Source: Phytohabitans flavus (GTDB lineage: Bacteria > Actinomycetota > Actinomycetes > Mycobacteriales > Micromonosporaceae). Taken from it: a stretch of 64,000 nt of DNA. Every line of letters begins with the position of its first letter. The stretch's first letter is position 1. The translations under genes and the position numbers were made by a program. The DNA is taken from NCBI RefSeq assembly GCF_011764545.1, contig NZ_AP022870.1:6392001-6456000 (forward strand). The letters are read 5' to 3'. Below the pieces are notes generated by a model. The model was not told the origin of the DNA. It worked only from the letters and a program-made list of their open reading frames with translations, and searched no databases. Shown here piece by piece: positions 1 through 8,609 of this stretch.

Positions 1-128
1 TCGCCGCCGCCGAGCCGGCCGGCAGCTGGGAGCTGGGCAAGGTCGCGCTGGTCCTGTGCGCCTGGTGCGTGGTCGGCCTGGTGGTGTGTATCCGCACCTT
101 TAGCTGGCAGAACAAGTACAGCCGTTAG
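1..128 (+). CDS. C-terminus of an ABC-2 type transporter permease (partial)
   Basis: Only the last 41 codons of a gene entering from the left edge are present; the reading frame starts at base 3 and ends in TAG at 126-128. The peptide contains one strongly hydrophobic helix (ALVLCAWCVVGLVVCIRTF) followed by a short polar tail, SWQNKYSR. A final membrane helix followed by Arg and a F-x-W-Q motif is how DrrB-like ABC-2 permeases commonly end, so an integral membrane export permease is the best guess. Its stop overlaps the stop of the convergent dehydrogenase gene by two bases. The assignment rests on 41 residues and is tentative. Confidence 0.55.
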   Translation, partial: AAAEPAGSWELGKVALVLCAWCVVGLVVCIRTFSWQNKYSR

Positions 129-979
129 GACTGGTAGTCGTAGAAGCCTCGGCCGCTCTTGCGGCCGAGGTCACCGGCGGCGACCATGCGCTGGAGTAGC
201 TCTGGCGGGAAGAACTTCTCGTCCGCGGTGTCGGTGTAGATGTTCTTCGTGGCGTGCAGCAGCACGTCGACGCCGGTCAGGTCGGTGGTGGCCAGCGGAC
301 CCATCGCGTGGCCGAAGCCGAGCTTGCACGCGGTGTCCAGGTCCTCCGGCGAGATGACGCCGGACTCGACGAGCTTGACCGCCTCTACCACCAGCGCGGA
401 GATAAGCCGGGTGGTCACGAATCCGGCGATGTCGCGGTTGACCACCACGCACGTCTTGCCGACCTCCTCGGCGAAGGTCCGGACCGTCGCCAGCGTGGCG
501 TCCGACGTCTTGTACCCGCGCACGAGCTCGCAGAGCTTCATCATCGGCACCGGCGAGAAGAAGTGTGTACCCACGACCGACTCGGGCCGCTGGGTGGCGG
601 CGGCGATCTGGGTGACCGGGATCGCGCTCGTGTTCGTCGCCAGCACTGCCTCCGGCCGGCAGATCTTGTCGAGCTGCCGGAAGACCTCCTGCTTGACGTC
701 CAGCCGCTCGAACACCGCCTCGACCACGATGTCCGCCTCGGCCGCCGCCTCCAGCTCGGTGGTCGGGGTGATGCGGCCCAGCGTGGCCTCCACGTCGCCG
801 GGCTCGATCGTCCCCTTGCTCGCGAACCTCTCCAGCGACTTGCGGATCCCCGCCAGGCCCCGGCTCGTCGCCGCGTCATCGAGATCGCGGAGAGTGACCT
901 CCCAGCCAGCCTGCGCGGCCACCTGGGCGATGCCCGAACCCATCAGCCCGGCCCCGACGACCGCCAGTCGACCCGCCAT
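125..979 (-). CDS. 3-hydroxybutyryl-CoA / 3-hydroxyacyl-CoA dehydrogenase
   Basis: Soluble NAD-dependent dehydrogenase that interconverts 3-hydroxyacyl-CoA and acetoacyl-CoA in beta-oxidation or butyrate/PHB-type metabolism. The N-terminus carries the dinucleotide-binding motif VVGAGLMGSGIAQ, then the conserved ATNTSAIPVTQIA and GTHFFSPVPMMKLCELV stretches with the catalytic His, and a C-terminal dimerisation/substrate domain with VVNRDIAGFVTTRL and a GRKSGRGFYDY ending, all at the spacing of the family (284 aa). I chose the ATG at 977-979 because an AGGAG lies seven bases upstream; an in-frame ATG nine codons earlier has no such site. It stands alone between a convergent permease end and murA. 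Confidence 0.92.
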   Translation of the reverse strand: MAGRLAVVGAGLMGSGIAQVAAQAGWEVTLRDLDDAATSRGLAGIRKSLERFASKGTIEPGDVEATLGRITPTTELEAAAEADIVVEAVFERLDVKQEVFRQLDKICRPEAVLATNTSAIPVTQIAAATQRPESVVGTHFFSPVPMMKLCELVRGYKTSDATLATVRTFAEEVGKTCVVVNRDIAGFVTTRLISALVVEAVKLVESGVISPEDLDTACKLGFGHAMGPLATTDLTGVDVLLHATKNIYTDTADEKFFPPELLQRMVAAGDLGRKSGRGFYDYQS

Positions 980-1081
980 GCCCTCACTCCTCAACTCGTT
1001 AGCCATGGATGGATGCTAAACGACCATTCAGGATGAGCTTGAGGTGCGAGGCTGACGCCATGGCGCTGGCCCGAGGGCGCT

Positions 1082-2398
1082 CTACTGGAATGTGAAGGTC
1101 GGCTCCTCCGGCGCGGCCACCCGCTCGACCTTGACTCCCAGGCCGCGCAGGTTCGGCACGAAGTCCGGGTAGCCACGGTCGATGTGGTGCACGTGCGACA
1201 CCTCGGTCATGCCGTCGGCGCAGAGCGCGGCCATCACCAGCCCGGCACCGGCCCGGATGTCGGTCGCCCGTACCGGCGCGCTGGAGAGCCGCTCCCGCCC
1301 CTGCACCACGGCGTGGTGACCGTCGGTGCGGATGTCGGCACCGAGGCGGACCATCTCGTTCACGAACATGAACCGGCCGTCGAAGATGTTTTCCGTGACG
1401 AGCGACGAGCCGTCGCTGACCGAGGAGAGGCCGATCGCCATCGGCAGCAGGTCGGTCGGGAAGCCCGGGAACGGCAGCGTGACCACGTCGACCGCGTTCG
1501 GGCGGCGATCCATCTGCACGCGGAATGAGTTGGACCGGGTCTCCACCAGGCCGCCCGCCGAGATCACCTTGTCGAGGGCGATCTCCAGGTGGGCGGGGTT
1601 AACCCCGGTCACCGTGACGTCTCCCCGCGTCATCGCCGCGCCGAACGCCCAGGTACCGCCCACGATGCGGTCACCGATCGTGGAGTGATGCACCGGGCGC
1701 AGCTCGGTCACGCCCTGCACGCGCAGCGTGGACGTGCCGGCCCCCTCGATGCGGGCGCCCATCTCGGAGAGCATCGTGCAGATGTCGACGATCTCCGGCT
1801 CGCGGGCCACGTTGTCGATAACCGTCTCGCCGCGCGCCAGCACCGCCGCCATCAGCAGGTTTTCGGTGGCGCCCACGCTGGGGAAGTCGAGCCAGATCGT
1901 CGCACCCCGCAGCCCGCGTGGCGCCGAGGCGATCACGAAGCCGTGCTCGCCGGTGATCTCCGCACCCATCCGGGCCAGCCCGTCGATGTGCATGTCGAGC
2001 CCACGCGAGCCGATCGCGTCGCCGCCCGGGTGGGCCACCCGCACGAACCCGCGCCGCGCCAGGAGCGGGCCGAGCACGCAGATCGAGGCGCGCAGCCGCC
2101 GCACGAGGTCGTAGTCGGCCTCGGTGCCGGTCTCCTCGGGGACGTCGATCGAGACGTCGTCGCCCGTGTACTCCACCGTGCAGCCTAGCCGCCGCAGGAC
2201 CTCACCCATGATCGCGATATCCGTGATCCTGGGGATGTTGCGCACCACGCTCCGGCCGGGCGCCAGCAGCGCCACCGCCATGAGCTTGAGGGCCGAATTC
2301 TTGGCGCCGACGACGTGTACCTCGCCTGCCAGCCGCGCCCCACCGAGCACCTGGATCACATCCACGTCGGCCATCGTAGAAGCTTCTGTCTCCGCCAT
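1082..2398 (-). CDS. murA: UDP-N-acetylglucosamine 1-carboxyvinyltransferase
   Basis: Cytoplasmic enzyme for the first committed step of peptidoglycan synthesis: transfer of enolpyruvate from PEP to UDP-GlcNAc. The protein starts with the family signature GGARLAGEVHVVGAKNSALK, continues through repeated inside-out alpha/beta EPSP-synthase-like units, and has the loop region IDGLARMGAEITGEHGFV and the C-terminal RATDIRAGAGLVMAAL block. In the active-site loop the expected fosfomycin-binding position falls within DICTMLSEMGA or the RASICVLGPLLARRG segment; the latter keeps a Cys. I took the ATG at 2396-2398; another in-frame ATG lies eight codons in (2372-2374), and neither has a convincing ribosome site. 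The gene is divergent from the adenosyltransferase with only 40 bp between starts. Confidence 0.93.
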   Translation of the reverse strand: MAETEASTMADVDVIQVLGGARLAGEVHVVGAKNSALKLMAVALLAPGRSVVRNIPRITDIAIMGEVLRRLGCTVEYTGDDVSIDVPEETGTEADYDLVRRLRASICVLGPLLARRGFVRVAHPGGDAIGSRGLDMHIDGLARMGAEITGEHGFVIASAPRGLRGATIWLDFPSVGATENLLMAAVLARGETVIDNVAREPEIVDICTMLSEMGARIEGAGTSTLRVQGVTELRPVHHSTIGDRIVGGTWAFGAAMTRGDVTVTGVNPAHLEIALDKVISAGGLVETRSNSFRVQMDRRPNAVDVVTLPFPGFPTDLLPMAIGLSSVSDGSSLVTENIFDGRFMFVNEMVRLGADIRTDGHHAVVQGRERLSSAPVRATDIRAGAGLVMAALCADGMTEVSHVHHIDRGYPDFVPNLRGLGVKVERVAAPEEPTFTFQ

Positions 2399-2425
2399 GT
2401 CGTCGGCCGGGACCGCTGACGGTCG

Positions 2426-2431
2426 TACGCT
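2426..2431 (+). promoter_or_regulatory. Candidate -10 element for a leaderless adenosyltransferase mRNA
   Basis: The hexamer TACGCT ends seven bases before the ATG at 2439. A TANNNT -10 at this distance would start transcription at or next to the ATG, giving a leaderless message, and no Shine-Dalgarno sequence is visible upstream of that ATG. This fits the frequent leaderless genes of actinobacteria but is inferred from spacing only. Confidence 0.4.
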
Positions 2432-2438
2432 AAGGCTC

Positions 2439-3008
2439 ATGGCCGTCCACCTCACCAGGATCTACACGAAAGCCGGCGACACCGGCGCGACCCGGCTCGT
2501 CAACAACGAGCAGGTGCCAAAGACTCACCCGCGGATCGCGGCGTACGCCGACGTGGACGAGTGCAACGCCGCCATCGGGGTCGCGCTCGCGCTTGGGCAG
2601 CTCACCGACGAGGTACGGGCCGTGCTCGGCACCGTGCAGAACGATCTCTTCGACGTGGGCGCCGATCTGGCCAACCCGGAGTCGCCGGGCGAGGGGCGGA
2701 CGCTGCGGATCACCGAGGAGTACGTGACCCGGCTCGAGGGCTGGTGCGACGACTTCAACGCGCAACTGTCCACACTCGACTCCTTCGTGTTGCCCGGTGG
2801 TACGCCGGGCGCCGCGCTGCTGCACGTGGCACGCACTGTTGCGCGCCGTGCCGAGCGTGCGGCGTGGACTCTCGTGGAGAGCGATCCGGACCGAACCGGT
2901 ACCCTCCCGGCAAAGTATCTCAATAGGCTGTCCGATCTGCTGTTCATCCTGGCGAGAACCGCAAATCCCGCCGGAGACGTGGTCTGGGCACCGGGCGCCA
3001 ACAGGTGA
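2439..3008 (+). CDS. Cob(I)yrinic acid a,c-diamide adenosyltransferase, PduO type
   Basis: Transfers the adenosyl group of ATP to cob(I)alamin, producing coenzyme B12 (189 aa, cytoplasmic trimer in the family). The N-terminal ATP-binding motif is present as RIYTKAGDTGATRLVNN; further family blocks are AYADVDECNAAIGVA, LFDVGADLANP, FVLPGGTPGAALLHVARTVARRAER and the C-terminal KYLNRLSDLLFILAR. Start is the ATG at 2439, probably leaderless. The last codon overlaps the GTG of the downstream lipoprotein (GTGA), so the two are translationally coupled. MurA lies divergently upstream, a pairing I believe is common in related genomes. Confidence 0.93.
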   Translation: MAVHLTRIYTKAGDTGATRLVNNEQVPKTHPRIAAYADVDECNAAIGVALALGQLTDEVRAVLGTVQNDLFDVGADLANPESPGEGRTLRITEEYVTRLEGWCDDFNAQLSTLDSFVLPGGTPGAALLHVARTVARRAERAAWTLVESDPDRTGTLPAKYLNRLSDLLFILARTANPAGDVVWAPGANR

Positions 3009-4108
3009 GATCTGGCGCGCTCGCCCTGTGCGTGCTCGCCCTCGCGTCCTGCTCGTCGCCGCCGCCTGTCCCACCCACGCCTCATACCCTCACCTGGCGC
3101 GAGGTCACCCTCCCGGCCGCCGGCGCGACAATCCAGGACGTCGCGTTCTGCGACGACCACTGGCTCGCGGTGGGCGGCCTCCCGACCGGACCGGCGGCCT
3201 GGCGGAGCACGGACGGCATGACCTGGACCGGGGTACGGCTCGCGCCCGTCAGCTTCTACGGCAGGCAGAGCACGCTCTCCACGGTCGCCTGCCGGGGCGC
3301 CGACGCGGTGGCGGTGGGCGCTGCCTCGGGCGGTGCGCACGGCAACCCGCGTACCAGCACGTGGCGCAGCCGGGCGGACGGGAGCTGGCTGGAGTACGAG
3401 CCGGCCTTCACCCAGTTCGGAGGACAGGACTCGGTCGGCGTCGGTGCCGCGGCCGCATCACTGGGCGCCCCCGCCGCCTGGGCCATCGTCGGCAACTGGC
3501 TAGGCCCGGACGGCTCCCCCGGCCCCGCACTGTGGCACTCGGCGGACGGTGCCACGTTCCAGCGCACGCTCGTCGCCCCAGGATCCGCCGCGCGGGGTAC
3601 CGACGTGGCACCCCTGCCGGGCGGCGGCTGGCTCATGGCCGGCGAGGCGTACGGGACCACGCTCACCGGCGCCTCCTGGACCTCGGAGGACGGCGGCACG
3701 ACGTGGACTCCGGTCCCGGTGGGCGGACCGCTGGCGCTGGTCACCCCGTACGGGAGCGGCACGCTGGGCGTGGGCCAGGCCGGCTCCTGGTGGTACGACG
3801 GCACGACCTGGCAGCGACGCGGCACATTCGGCGACGCGAACGGGTGGCGCTTCCTGTCCCTGTCCGCCGCCGCGCTGCCCGCCGCCGCGGTCGACAGCGG
3901 TCTGGGCGTGGTCACCGCCGCGGCGGGCACGGCCTGCCGGATGTGGACCAGCCGGGACGGCGGCGCCAGCTGGCAGGAGGCGGCGATGCCGGTATCCCTG
4001 CCGGTGACGGCCGAGACGGTCGCCGCGACCGCCGTGAACGGGGACACCGTGCTCCTCGCCACCGACGACGGCACACAGGCGCGGCTCTGGCTGGCGAGCG
4101 CCGCCTAG
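3005..4108 (+). CDS. Secreted lipoprotein with Asp-box (BNR) repeats
   Basis: A 367-residue protein beginning at a GTG that overlaps the previous stop. Residues 1-16 form a lipoprotein signal (LCVLALASC with the acylated Cys), followed by a Pro-rich linker. The rest has several S-x-D-x-G-x-x-W Asp-box motifs (WRSTDGMTW near the start, WTSEDGGTTW in the middle, WTSRDGGASW near the end), which indicate a beta-propeller like those of sialidases and photosystem assembly factor HCF136, but no sialidase catalytic residues can be assigned. It is probably anchored on the outer face of the membrane. Function unknown; the operon link to B12 adenosylation may only be positional. Confidence 0.75.
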   Translation: MRSGALALCVLALASCSSPPPVPPTPHTLTWREVTLPAAGATIQDVAFCDDHWLAVGGLPTGPAAWRSTDGMTWTGVRLAPVSFYGRQSTLSTVACRGADAVAVGAASGGAHGNPRTSTWRSRADGSWLEYEPAFTQFGGQDSVGVGAAAASLGAPAAWAIVGNWLGPDGSPGPALWHSADGATFQRTLVAPGSAARGTDVAPLPGGGWLMAGEAYGTTLTGASWTSEDGGTTWTPVPVGGPLALVTPYGSGTLGVGQAGSWWYDGTTWQRRGTFGDANGWRFLSLSAAALPAAAVDSGLGVVTAAAGTACRMWTSRDGGASWQEAAMPVSLPVTAETVAATAVNGDTVLLATDDGTQARLWLASAA

Positions 4109-4164
4109 GGCGCACAGATTGGCGTGCGCGCGGCCCCTGCTGAGCGGGTGAGGCCGGGGCGAGG

Positions 4165-4602
4165 CTAGTGGGTGGCCAGAAACGAGGAGACCGCCCCGGG
4201 TGGGGCGGCCTCCAGCCACGACATGAAACCCGTCACCGTCGTCTTGGCCATCGCGATCTCGACGGGAGCCTGGTGGCTCAGACAGCGGAGGATCACCCAG
4301 TCGGCGGGGATGCTCATCAGCTCCTGTCCCTCCGGTCTGCGCCGGCGCTCCACCACCAAGCCGTCGCGGGAAAGGCGGCGCTTCGGGCGGATGGCGAGGC
4401 TGAACATGCGGTAGAAGCGCAGCTCGTCACCGGCAAAGCGGCCGAATCCCGGAGACCACCCGCGGCCGTCGAGCATTGTCGACACGCGGAGGTTAAGCCT
4501 GATGGTCCCGCTGCCCGCCATGACGGCACGGCGGATGAACAGGGTCGCCACGAAGGCGAGCAGGATGAGTATGCCGATCCCGATCCACTCCAAGACCAGC
4601 AT
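4165..4602 (-). CDS. DUF2550 family membrane protein
   Basis: Small (145 aa) protein with one N-terminal membrane helix (IGIGILILLAFVATLFI) and a cytoplasmic basic domain containing GWSPGFGRFAGDELRFYR and a RRRR patch, matching the actinobacterial DUF2550 family, whose gene usually follows atpC. It starts ten bases after the atpC stop and is presumably cotranscribed. No biochemical role is known to me. It is convergent with the lipoprotein gene. Confidence 0.8.
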   Translation of the reverse strand: MLVLEWIGIGILILLAFVATLFIRRAVMAGSGTIRLNLRVSTMLDGRGWSPGFGRFAGDELRFYRMFSLAIRPKRRLSRDGLVVERRRRPEGQELMSIPADWVILRCLSHQAPVEIAMAKTTVTGFMSWLEAAPPGAVSSFLATH

Positions 4603-4612
4603 CGGCGTACTG

Positions 4613-4894
4613 TCAGCGAGCGGCTGGAGCGGCCTGCTCGGCGCTCTCCGCGAGCACCGTCACGCCCTCGTCCGTGATGGAGAGGAAGCCACCCGACACG
4701 TCATAGCTGATCTCGTCGCCACCAGAGATCTTGACGCGGACCTGGCCCGGCTCGGCCAGCTGGCCCAGCAGGGGCGCGTGGCCGGGAAGCACACCCAGCT
4801 CACCCTCGGTGGTCCGTGCGACGAGCATCTCGGCCTCGCCGGACCAGATCTTTTCCTCGACCGCTACAACCTCGACGTGCAGCTGGTTCGCCAC
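4613..4894 (-). CDS. atpC: F1Fo ATP synthase epsilon subunit
   Basis: Subunit of the F1 central stalk that couples rotation to catalysis and can inhibit ATP hydrolysis. The 93 residues cover the N-terminal beta-sandwich (HVEVVAVEEKIWSGEAEMLV, GELGVLPGHAPLLGQL), and the C-terminal helical hairpin is short, as in many actinobacteria. Start is the GTG at 4892-4894 behind a good GAGGAG. Unusually it is not directly downstream of atpD: a 1.1-kb LCP gene and a strong hairpin terminator lie between them, so it must be transcribed from the LCP promoter, by readthrough, or from its own promoter in the 98-bp gap upstream. Confidence 0.93.
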   Translation of the reverse strand: MANQLHVEVVAVEEKIWSGEAEMLVARTTEGELGVLPGHAPLLGQLAEPGQVRVKISGGDEISYDVSGGFLSITDEGVTVLAESAEQAAPAAR

Positions 4895-4992
4895 GCTGTC
4901 TCCTCGGTAACTCTGGGGATTAGACCGAGTTTAAACAGCGGACCGACGTCGCCCTAACGAGGGTGGCGCGCAACACAGTCACAAACAGACCG

Positions 4993-6108
4993 TCATTTAT
5001 TGATCATCTCGGGGTGCGCTGCCATGAACGCGTCGACGGTGTCGTCCTGTACCGCCGCGAAGAAGTCCTCGGACGGGGAGACCAGCCGCTCCCCTCGGTA
5101 GTTTCGGCCGCTACCGACCCCTTCGCCGGGGAGCTTGACCATGGTGATCGAGTCGGAACGGATGTTGCGCAACGTGAAAGCGTAGTCGACCACGCTGTGG
5201 CCGCGGCCGTTGAAGACAAGTGACTGGCCGCCGGCGCGCAGCACGGCGTCGAGCTTGCCCGGGTTGGTCACCACGTCCCTGCTGAACGCCTGGTTGACCA
5301 TCGCCTTGATGAACTGCTGCTGGTGGCGCTGCCGCACATAGTCGCCGCCAACCGTCTTGCGCTGCCGCACGATGTCGAGCGCCTCCCAGCCCTTGAGCTC
5401 GTGAGTGCCCTTCTTGTACAGCTTCTGCGGCCCCACGTACCCGTCGCCGTAGGGGTTGCCATCGCGCCCGCTGCCGTCCGGCTTGAGGTGCTCGGAGCGG
5501 ATGTCCATGTCGAGAGTCATCGTGACCCCGCCCATGGCGTCGACGATCTTGCGGAAGCCCTGGAAGTTGACGATCGCACCGGCGTCGAAGCGCTTGATGC
5601 CCGTGTACTGCGTGATCGTGCTGGCCAGAAGCTCGAAGCCGCGGGCCGGGTCGGGCACCTCCTGGCCGGGGACCCTGCTGCCATACGCCATCGCGGCGTT
5701 TATCTTGTCGCGCCCGCCCCCGAAGTCGGCCTTGGGAAACCGCGGGATCTCGACCAGCAGGTCGCGCGGGATCGAGAACAGGTAGGCCCGATCGTGCGCG
5801 TCCGGGACGTGCAGGATGAGGATCGAGTCGGAGCGGGGCGGCTCGTTGGGGTTGTCGACCCGGGGGTCGATGCCGACCAGCAGGATGTTGAGCGGGCCCT
5901 TGATGTCGGTCTTGGGCTCGGGCGTCGGGTCGGCCTGGTCGCCGAAGAGGTCGGCGGTCTGCACCGTGGCCTCGTAGCGGGACAGCAGCACCTCACTGGC
6001 GAGCAGCGCGCCTCCACTGCCGAGCACCAAAAGCGTGCCGAAGACAGTGCACAGCACGGCCCATCTGGGCAGTCGACGGCTCGCCTGGCCCACGCGGCCT
6101 CCAATCAC
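4993..6108 (-). CDS. LytR-CpsA-Psr (LCP) family cell-wall glycopolymer ligase
   Basis: Membrane-anchored extracytoplasmic phosphotransferase that in the family attaches teichoic-acid-like polymers or arabinogalactan to peptidoglycan. Residues 1-40 hold a basic start and one membrane helix (VLCTVFGTLLVLGSGGALLA). The LCP core then follows: NILLVGIDPR, RSDSILILHV, the basic SIPRDLLVEIP motif, KINAAMAYG, FQGFRKIVDAMGGVTM, and late VRQRHQQQFIKAM with the conserved Arg cluster. The GTG at 6106-6108 has AGAGGGA upstream. Length 371 aa. Its location between atpD and atpC is unexpected and is discussed as a finding. Confidence 0.9.
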   Translation of the reverse strand: MIGGRVGQASRRLPRWAVLCTVFGTLLVLGSGGALLASEVLLSRYEATVQTADLFGDQADPTPEPKTDIKGPLNILLVGIDPRVDNPNEPPRSDSILILHVPDAHDRAYLFSIPRDLLVEIPRFPKADFGGGRDKINAAMAYGSRVPGQEVPDPARGFELLASTITQYTGIKRFDAGAIVNFQGFRKIVDAMGGVTMTLDMDIRSEHLKPDGSGRDGNPYGDGYVGPQKLYKKGTHELKGWEALDIVRQRKTVGGDYVRQRHQQQFIKAMVNQAFSRDVVTNPGKLDAVLRAGGQSLVFNGRGHSVVDYAFTLRNIRSDSITMVKLPGEGVGSGRNYRGERLVSPSEDFFAAVQDDTVDAFMAAHPEMINK

Positions 6109-6183
6109 GGGTTCCCTCTACAGGTAAGACGGATCAGGAGGGCGTGAAGGTTTGCTACCCAAAAGTATCTCGGCATATACAAA

Positions 6184-6210
6184 GGCGCCCGCCGGGAACT
6201 GGCGGGCGCC
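6184..6210 (-). terminator. Intrinsic terminator after atpD
   Basis: A perfect 10-bp stem (GGCGCCCGCC with GGCGGGCGCC) around a 7-base loop sits 22 bases beyond the atpD stop. Read on the minus strand it is followed by TTTGTATAT, the U-rich tract expected of an intrinsic terminator. It should end the main atp transcript before the LCP gene and atpC. Confidence 0.8.
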
Positions 6211-6231
6211 TTCGGTTGAAAAGGGGGCAGA

Positions 6232-7671
6232 TCAGTCGTTCTTCATAAGCTCGCGGGCGTTGCGCTCGAGGTCGTCGAGGCCGCCGCACATGAAGAAGGC
6301 CTGCTCGGGGAAGTGGTCGTACTCGCCCTCGCTGATCTTCTTGAACGCCTCGACGGTGTCCTTGATCGGCACGAAGGAGCCCTCGATACCGGTGAAGACC
6401 CTCGCCGCGTAGGTGTTCTGCGACAGGAAGCGCTCGATCCGCCGGGCCCGGCCCACCGTGACCTTGTCGTCCTCGGAGAGCTCCTCCAGGCCGAGGATCG
6501 CGATGATGTCCTGGAGGTCCTTGTACCGCTGGAGGATCCGCTTGACCTCGGAGGCGACCGTGTAGTGCTCCTGGCCGACGTACTCCGTCGCGAGGATCCG
6601 GGACGAGGACGCCAGCGGGTCCACCGCCGGGTAGATGCCCTTGTCGGAGATGGACCGCTCCAGGTTGGTGGTCGCGTCCAGGTGGGCGAACGTGGTGGAC
6701 GGCGCCGGGTCGGTGTAGTCGTCCGCCGGCACGTAGATCGCCTGCATCGAGGTGATGGCCTGGCCACGGACCGAGGTGATCCGCTCCTGAAGCTCGCCCA
6801 TCTCGTCGGCCAGCGTGGGCTGGTAACCCACGGCCGAGGGCATCCGGCCCAGCAGGGTGGAGACCTCGGAACCGGCCTGGGTGAACCGGAAGATGTTGTC
6901 GATGAAGAGCAGCACTTCCTGCTTCTGCACGTCGCGGAAGTACTCGGCCATCGTCAGCGCCGACAGGGCGACCCGGAGGCGGGTGCCCGGCGGCTCGTCC
7001 ATCTGGCCGTAGACCAGCGCGGTCTTGTCGATAACGCCGGTCTCGGTCATCTCCAGGATGAGGTCGTTGCCCTCGCGGGTGCGCTCACCGACGCCGGCGA
7101 ACACCGAGGTACCACCGAAGTTGTTGGCAACCCGGATGATCATCTCCTGGATGAGCACCGTCTTGCCCACGCCGGCACCACCGAAGAGGCCGATCTTCCC
7201 GCCCTTGACGTACGGGGCGAGCAGGTCGAGCACCTTGATGCCGGTCTCCAGCATCTCGGTCTTGGGCTCGAGGTCGGCGAACGCCGGAGGCTTGCGGTGG
7301 ATCTGCCACCGGTCGCTGATCTCGAGGCGCTCGCCCTCCTTGAGGTTGAGGCAGTCCCCGATCGCGTTGAACACGTGACCCTTGGTGGCGTCGCCGACCG
7401 GCACCGTGATCGGCGAGCCGGTGTCGCGCACCTCGGCGCCCCGGATCAGGCCGTCGGTGGGCTGCATCGAGATCGCGCGGATCATGTTGTCACCCAGGTG
7501 CTGGGCGACCTCCAGGGTCAGGATCTTGTCACCCTCGGAGAGCGACACGGTCACCTGTAGCGCGTTGAAGATGTCGGGCATCGCGTCGCGCGGGAACTCG
7601 GCGTCGACGACCGGGCCGATGACCCGGACCACGCGGCCCGTGGCGGTCTTGGTCTCTACTGGTGCAGTCAT
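6232..7671 (-). CDS. atpD: F1Fo ATP synthase beta subunit
   Basis: Catalytic subunit of F1 (479 aa). The Walker A motif GGAGVGKTVLIQE, the GERTREGNDL arginine/glutamate region, Walker B LLFIDNIFRFTQAG and a C-terminal DELSEED-type motif (EELSEDDK) are all present. The ATG at 7669-7671 overlaps the atpG stop (TGATG), so translation is coupled. A GTG immediately upstream in frame is an alternative. Transcription appears to end at the hairpin just downstream. Confidence 0.97.
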   Translation of the reverse strand: MTAPVETKTATGRVVRVIGPVVDAEFPRDAMPDIFNALQVTVSLSEGDKILTLEVAQHLGDNMIRAISMQPTDGLIRGAEVRDTGSPITVPVGDATKGHVFNAIGDCLNLKEGERLEISDRWQIHRKPPAFADLEPKTEMLETGIKVLDLLAPYVKGGKIGLFGGAGVGKTVLIQEMIIRVANNFGGTSVFAGVGERTREGNDLILEMTETGVIDKTALVYGQMDEPPGTRLRVALSALTMAEYFRDVQKQEVLLFIDNIFRFTQAGSEVSTLLGRMPSAVGYQPTLADEMGELQERITSVRGQAITSMQAIYVPADDYTDPAPSTTFAHLDATTNLERSISDKGIYPAVDPLASSSRILATEYVGQEHYTVASEVKRILQRYKDLQDIIAILGLEELSEDDKVTVGRARRIERFLSQNTYAARVFTGIEGSFVPIKDTVEAFKKISEGEYDHFPEQAFFMCGGLDDLERNARELMKND

Positions 7672-8600
7672 CACACTTCACTTCCCGAAGCGGCGAGCGC
7701 GTTGGCGCCGCCGACGATCTCGCTGATCTCCTGGGTGATCCCGGCCTGACGCGCGGAGTTCATCTCCCGCGTGTAGTTCTGGATCATCTCTTCCGCGTTG
7801 TCCGTCGCGCTCTTCATCGCGCGCCGGCGGGCCGCCGACTCGCTCGCCGCCGACTCCAGCAGAGCGGCGTAGATGCGCGTGTTGATGTACTTGGGCAGCA
7901 GCGCGTCGAGCAGCGCCTCCGCCTCCGGCTCGAACTCGTACGCCGGGAGGACGCCCTCCACACGAGGCCGTTCCTCGACCTCCATGGGTCCGATGATCCG
8001 GGTCGTCGGCGTCTGCGTCATCAACGACTTGAACTCGGTGTACACGATGTGCAACTCATCCACACCCTGTACCCCGTCCGGGCCGGAGTGGTCCTCGCCG
8101 TCGTCGGCACCGTGGGTGAACGCCTTGATCAGCGTCTCACCCACGGCCCGCGCGTCGTTGAACGCCGGCTGCTCCGAGAAGCCGGTCCAGCTCTGCTCGA
8201 TCGGGCGGTTGCGGAACCGGTAGTACGTCACGCCCTTGCGGCCGATGACGTACAGCACCGGCTCCTTGCCGTCCTCGCGCAGGCGCGCCGTCAGCGACTC
8301 GGCCGTCTTGATCGCGTTGGAGCTGTAGCCACCGGCCAAGCCACGGTCGCTCGTGATGAGCAGAACGCCGGCCCGCCGCACCTGGGGACGCGCCGTCAGC
8401 AGCGGGTGGTCGACGCTGGCGTTGGACGCCAGCGCCGTCAGCACGCCGGTGATGGCCTGGGCGTACGGCAGGGACGCCGCCACCCGCGCCTGGGCCTTGG
8501 CGATGCGGCTCGTCGCAACGAGCTCCATCGCCTTGGTGATCTTCTTCATCGACTTCGCCGAGCGGATCCGTTGACGAAGAACGCGAACCTGGGCCGCCAT
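7671..8600 (-). CDS. atpG: F1Fo ATP synthase gamma subunit
   Basis: Rotary shaft of F1 (309 aa). The N-terminal coiled coil (RIRSAKSMKKITKAMELVATS) and the C-terminal helix (SATDNAEEMIQNYTREMN, RQAGITQEISEIVGGANAL) bracket a Rossmann-like domain (LLITSDRGLAGGYSSNAIK). The DDGEDHSGPDGVQGVDELHI stretch in the middle is an acidic insertion of the kind seen in other actinobacterial gamma subunits. It lies nine bases downstream of atpA and overlaps atpD by one base. Confidence 0.96.
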   Translation of the reverse strand: MAAQVRVLRQRIRSAKSMKKITKAMELVATSRIAKAQARVAASLPYAQAITGVLTALASNASVDHPLLTARPQVRRAGVLLITSDRGLAGGYSSNAIKTAESLTARLREDGKEPVLYVIGRKGVTYYRFRNRPIEQSWTGFSEQPAFNDARAVGETLIKAFTHGADDGEDHSGPDGVQGVDELHIVYTEFKSLMTQTPTTRIIGPMEVEERPRVEGVLPAYEFEPEAEALLDALLPKYINTRIYAALLESAASESAARRRAMKSATDNAEEMIQNYTREMNSARQAGITQEISEIVGGANALAASGSEV

Positions 8601-8609
8601 CGGTCGTCC

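Noticed and set aside
7671..7674. GTG start one codon before the atpD ATG
   Set aside because: Possible, but the ATG overlapping the atpG stop is the simpler coupled start.
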